This document shows, piece after piece, positions 22,275 to 24,058 of a DNA stretch of 24,058 nucleotides. The position numbers and the translations under genes are program-made. Position 1 is the first letter of the stretch. Each line of letters starts with the position of its first letter. The DNA is from CAYMCQ01 sp964389025. GTDB taxonomy: Bacteria > Verrucomicrobiota > Verrucomicrobiia > Limisphaerales > CAYMCQ01. The stretch spans positions 1 through 24,058 of the forward strand of contig CAYMCQ010000066.1 of the NCBI GenBank assembly GCA_964389025.1, read 5' to 3'. Below the pieces are notes generated by a model, which made no database searches, had not been told where the DNA came from, and saw nothing but the letters and a program-made list of their open reading frames with translations.

Positions 22275-22307
22275 AAATAAAAAGGCAGGCTTTCGAAGCC
22301 CGCCTGC
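22275..22307 (-). terminator. Terminator-like hairpin between rplV and rpsC
   Basis: Read on the minus strand, GCAGGC, GGGCTT-CGA-AAGCC and TGCC fold into a G/C-rich hairpin (22307 to 22284) followed at once by TTTTTATTTG. This has the form of an intrinsic terminator or attenuator just downstream of the rplV stop, in a 67-base gap inside what is normally a continuous S10 operon. Confidence 0.7.
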
Positions 22308-22312
22308 ATTTC

Positions 22313-22648
22313 TTACTCGTCTGTTAAAACAATTTTAATGTGGCAATTGCGTTTCAGAATCGGACCCGCGGAGCCACGCGCCTTCGGCGTGAAACGGCGA
22401 ATCGTCGTCGCATTACCTGCGACGGCTTCTTTGACCTTCAACGTTTCCGGCTTGAGATTGTTGTTGTTCTCCGCGTTCGCGATCGCCGACCTCAAAGTCT
22501 TCGCCACGAACCGGGCCGACTTGCGCGGAACAACTCCGAGCACCGCAACGGCCCGAAGCGCGGGCAAACCTTGAATCTGTCGCACGACTTCGCGGACTTT
22601 TTGCGCCGACATGCGGACGTTTTTGGTGATGGCTTGAACTTGCGGCAT
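22313..22648 (-). CDS. rplV: 50S ribosomal protein L22
   Basis: L22 lines the exit tunnel with its long beta-hairpin and binds all domains of 23S rRNA. MPQVQAITKNVRMSAQKVRE, VARFVAKTLRSAIANAENN (seen as SARFVAKTLRSAIANAENN) and RFTPKARGSAGPILKRNCHI identify it. The 111 residues match the family. It starts 1 base after the end of rpsS; a hairpin with a T tract follows it before rpsC. Confidence 0.97.
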   Translation of the reverse strand: MPQVQAITKNVRMSAQKVREVVRQIQGLPALRAVAVLGVVPRKSARFVAKTLRSAIANAENNNNLKPETLKVKEAVAGNATTIRRFTPKARGSAGPILKRNCHIKIVLTDE

Positions 22649-22649
22649 A

Positions 22650-22931
22650 TTATTTCGCTTCCGCCTTGGCCGTGTGCGCGCCGTGTTTCTTGAAGATCCG
22701 CGTGAGCGAAAATTCTCCGAGCCGGTGCCCGACCATGTTTTCCGTCACGAAGACGGGATTGAAAACTTTTCCGTTGTGAACGTTGAACGTCAGCCCGACA
22801 AAATCCGGCGTGATGCTCGAACGGCGCGACCACGTTTTGATCGGCGTCTTGGAATTGGTTTCTTTCGCCTTGATGATTTTTTTCATCAAGTGGTCGTCAA
22901 TGAACGGACCTTTTTTGATTGAACGTCCCAT
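22650..22931 (-). CDS. rpsS: 30S ribosomal protein S19
   Basis: S19 binds with S13 in the head of the small subunit. MGRSIKKGPFIDDHLMKKI, then TWSRRSSITPDFVGLTFNVH and FVTENMVGHRLGEFSLTRIF (conserved GHRLGEF) identify it. At 93 residues it has normal length. It lies 3 bases after rplB. Confidence 0.97.
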   Translation of the reverse strand: MGRSIKKGPFIDDHLMKKIIKAKETNSKTPIKTWSRRSSITPDFVGLTFNVHNGKVFNPVFVTENMVGHRLGEFSLTRIFKKHGAHTAKAEAK

Positions 22932-22934
22932 AAA

Positions 22935-23789
22935 TTATTTCTGTTTCATTGGGCGGCCATCGCGGCGGACCAAAATAAATCGGTTGGAATGTTTCTTCTT
23001 GTGACGGGTTTTGTAGCCCTTCGCGAGCAATCCCCACGGCGAAGTCAATTGCTGCCAGCCACCGCCGGACTTTGATTTACCTGCGCCACCACCATTCGGA
23101 TGGTCAACGGGATTGCGCGAGACACCGCGATTGATTCCGCGGACGCCGCGATGACGTGAGCGTCCTGCTTTTCCAAGAACGATGTTCTCATGTTCGACGT
23201 TTCCGACCTGGCCGATCGTCGCATAACACTCCTCATGCATTCTTCGGATCTCGCCGGAAGGCAACCGGACCTGTGCGTAGCCTTCGTCGCGCGACATCAA
23301 TGTGGCCGCGCCGCCTGCCGAACGAACGATCTGTCCGCCGCGACCGGGATATAATTCGAGATTGTGGATCTGCAAACTGACGGGAATGGATTTAAGGGGG
23401 AGGCTGTTTCCAACTTCAGGCGCTGCATTCGGACCGCTCATCAGTTTCGCGCCGACCTGCAAACCGACCGGGGCGATGATGTAACGCTTCTCACCGTCCT
23501 TGTATTCCAACAACGCCAATCGCGCCGAACGGATTGGATCATATTCAATCGCCGTCACAGTGGCTTCGATGTCGTGCTTGTTGCGTTTGAAATCCACGAG
23601 GCGAATTTTTTGTTTGTGCCCGCCACCGATGCCGCGAGCCGTGACGCGGCCATACATGTTGCGCCCGCCGGTTTTTTTCCGGATTGTCACCAGACTTTTT
23701 TCAGGTTTGACCTTCGTGATGTCGCCGAAGTCCGCGATCGTGATGTATCGCGTGGACGGCGTCAGCGGTCTAAATGTCTTTACTGGCAT
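22935..23789 (-). CDS. rplB: 50S ribosomal protein L2
   Basis: L2 is a core 23S rRNA-binding protein needed for subunit joining and peptidyl transferase activity. MPVKTFRPLTPSTRYITIAD, the repeated glycine-rich body, and the essential C-terminal GVSRNPVDHPNGGGAGKSKS are clear; the chain ends KKHSNRFILVRRDGRPMKQK. The 284 residues are slightly above the E. coli length (273). It is the first gene of the cluster in this window. There is no rplW immediately upstream, as would be usual, and no ribosome-binding site before the ATG. Confidence 0.98.
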   Translation of the reverse strand: MPVKTFRPLTPSTRYITIADFGDITKVKPEKSLVTIRKKTGGRNMYGRVTARGIGGGHKQKIRLVDFKRNKHDIEATVTAIEYDPIRSARLALLEYKDGEKRYIIAPVGLQVGAKLMSGPNAAPEVGNSLPLKSIPVSLQIHNLELYPGRGGQIVRSAGGAATLMSRDEGYAQVRLPSGEIRRMHEECYATIGQVGNVEHENIVLGKAGRSRHRGVRGINRGVSRNPVDHPNGGGAGKSKSGGGWQQLTSPWGLLAKGYKTRHKKKHSNRFILVRRDGRPMKQK

Positions 23790-24058
23790 AAAATCAATCA
23801 GTTACCAAGTCAGCAACTTGGAGAGCGAAGCCATAAATCCTGCCCCAGTCGGGAATCAGTTATCGGTTTCGCGGGTTAAGCTGTCCGCACCCTTCTCAGG
23901 AGAAACGGAGCGCAAAAAGTAGCAGAGGAAAAAATGAATGCAATAGCTTTCTTCCATTATTTTGCACCCCCCCCAAACATTACGATCTGTTGTAACTTGA
24001 CAGTGGCCTTGCCTCGGTTTCGTGGACTACCAAAGGATGAGCGTGTGAGTTAGAAAGA
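23790..24058 (-). other. Non-coding region upstream of rplB
   Basis: These 269 bases run from the rplB start to the window edge. I see no coding frame on either strand that looks real, and in particular no rplW end. A 6-base hairpin CCAAGT/ACTTGG with a 5-base loop lies at 23805-23821, 15 bases before the rplB ATG. A run of eight C residues lies around 23967-23974. A weak promoter candidate on the minus strand is TTGCAT, 16 bases, then TACTTT around 23920-23947. The region may be the leader of the ribosomal operon. Confidence 0.4.

Noticed and set aside
23996..24001. TTGACA on the plus strand as a -35 box
   Set aside because: No matching -10 hexamer follows at a proper distance before the window ends, and it points away from rplB.
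1..24058. CRISPR array, tRNA or rRNA genes, insertion sequence
   Set aside because: I saw no regularly spaced repeats, no tRNA or rRNA-like sequence and no transposase coding region.

Overview
The window looks like a chromosomal piece of a Verrucomicrobiota-type (PVC group) bacterium. This rests on the ribosomal-protein gene set, on dispersed palindromic repeats (CACAGGCA/TGCCTGTG and GGTAGGG...CCCTACC types) that I recall from that phylum, and on mostly Shine-Dalgarno-free ribosomal-protein starts. The phylum call is an inference from memory; no search was run.

Layout. (1) Positions 1-1900, accessory: a family 2 glycosyltransferase on the minus strand, then an unrecognised plus-strand gene that appears frameshifted, then a partial second copy of the glycosyltransferase 5' end. 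(2) 1980-2175: about 140 bases of nested inverted repeats with alternative pairings, directly upstream of the next operon. (3) 2176-8173, plus strand: a compact DNA phosphorothioation cassette, dndC-dndD-dndE/ATPase fusion-dndA, with 2-base spacing, a 4-base overlap and a 15-base gap. DndA removes sulfur from cysteine, DndC is the PP-loop/Fe-S sulfur-transfer enzyme, DndD is an SMC-like ATPase, and the third protein joins a DndE-like domain to a HerA/FtsK-type ATPase. No dndB and no recognisable phosphorothioate-dependent restriction genes are present. (4) 8263-10254, minus strand: an MFS transporter and 3-methyladenine DNA glycosylase I, 6 bases apart.

(5) 10315-23789, minus strand: a long S10-spc-alpha ribosomal cluster. 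In transcription order it reads rplB, rpsS, rplV, rpsC, rplP, rpmC, rpsQ, rplN, rplX, rplE, rpsN, rpsH, rplF, rplR, rpsE, rplO, secY, map, infA, rpmJ, rpsM, rpsK, rpsD, rpoA, rplQ, closed by a strong intrinsic terminator. rplW is absent upstream of rplB within the window, rpmD is absent between rpsE and rplO, and adk is absent between secY and map. A terminator-like hairpin lies between rplV and rpsC. S11, S5 and L17 carry low-complexity extensions, and IF-1 is divergent in its central segment.

The most interesting part is the dnd cassette: the DndE-ATPase fusion, the dndCDEA order (like the archaeal phosphorothioation systems rather than dndBCDE), the missing restriction partner, and the attenuator-like leader in front of it.
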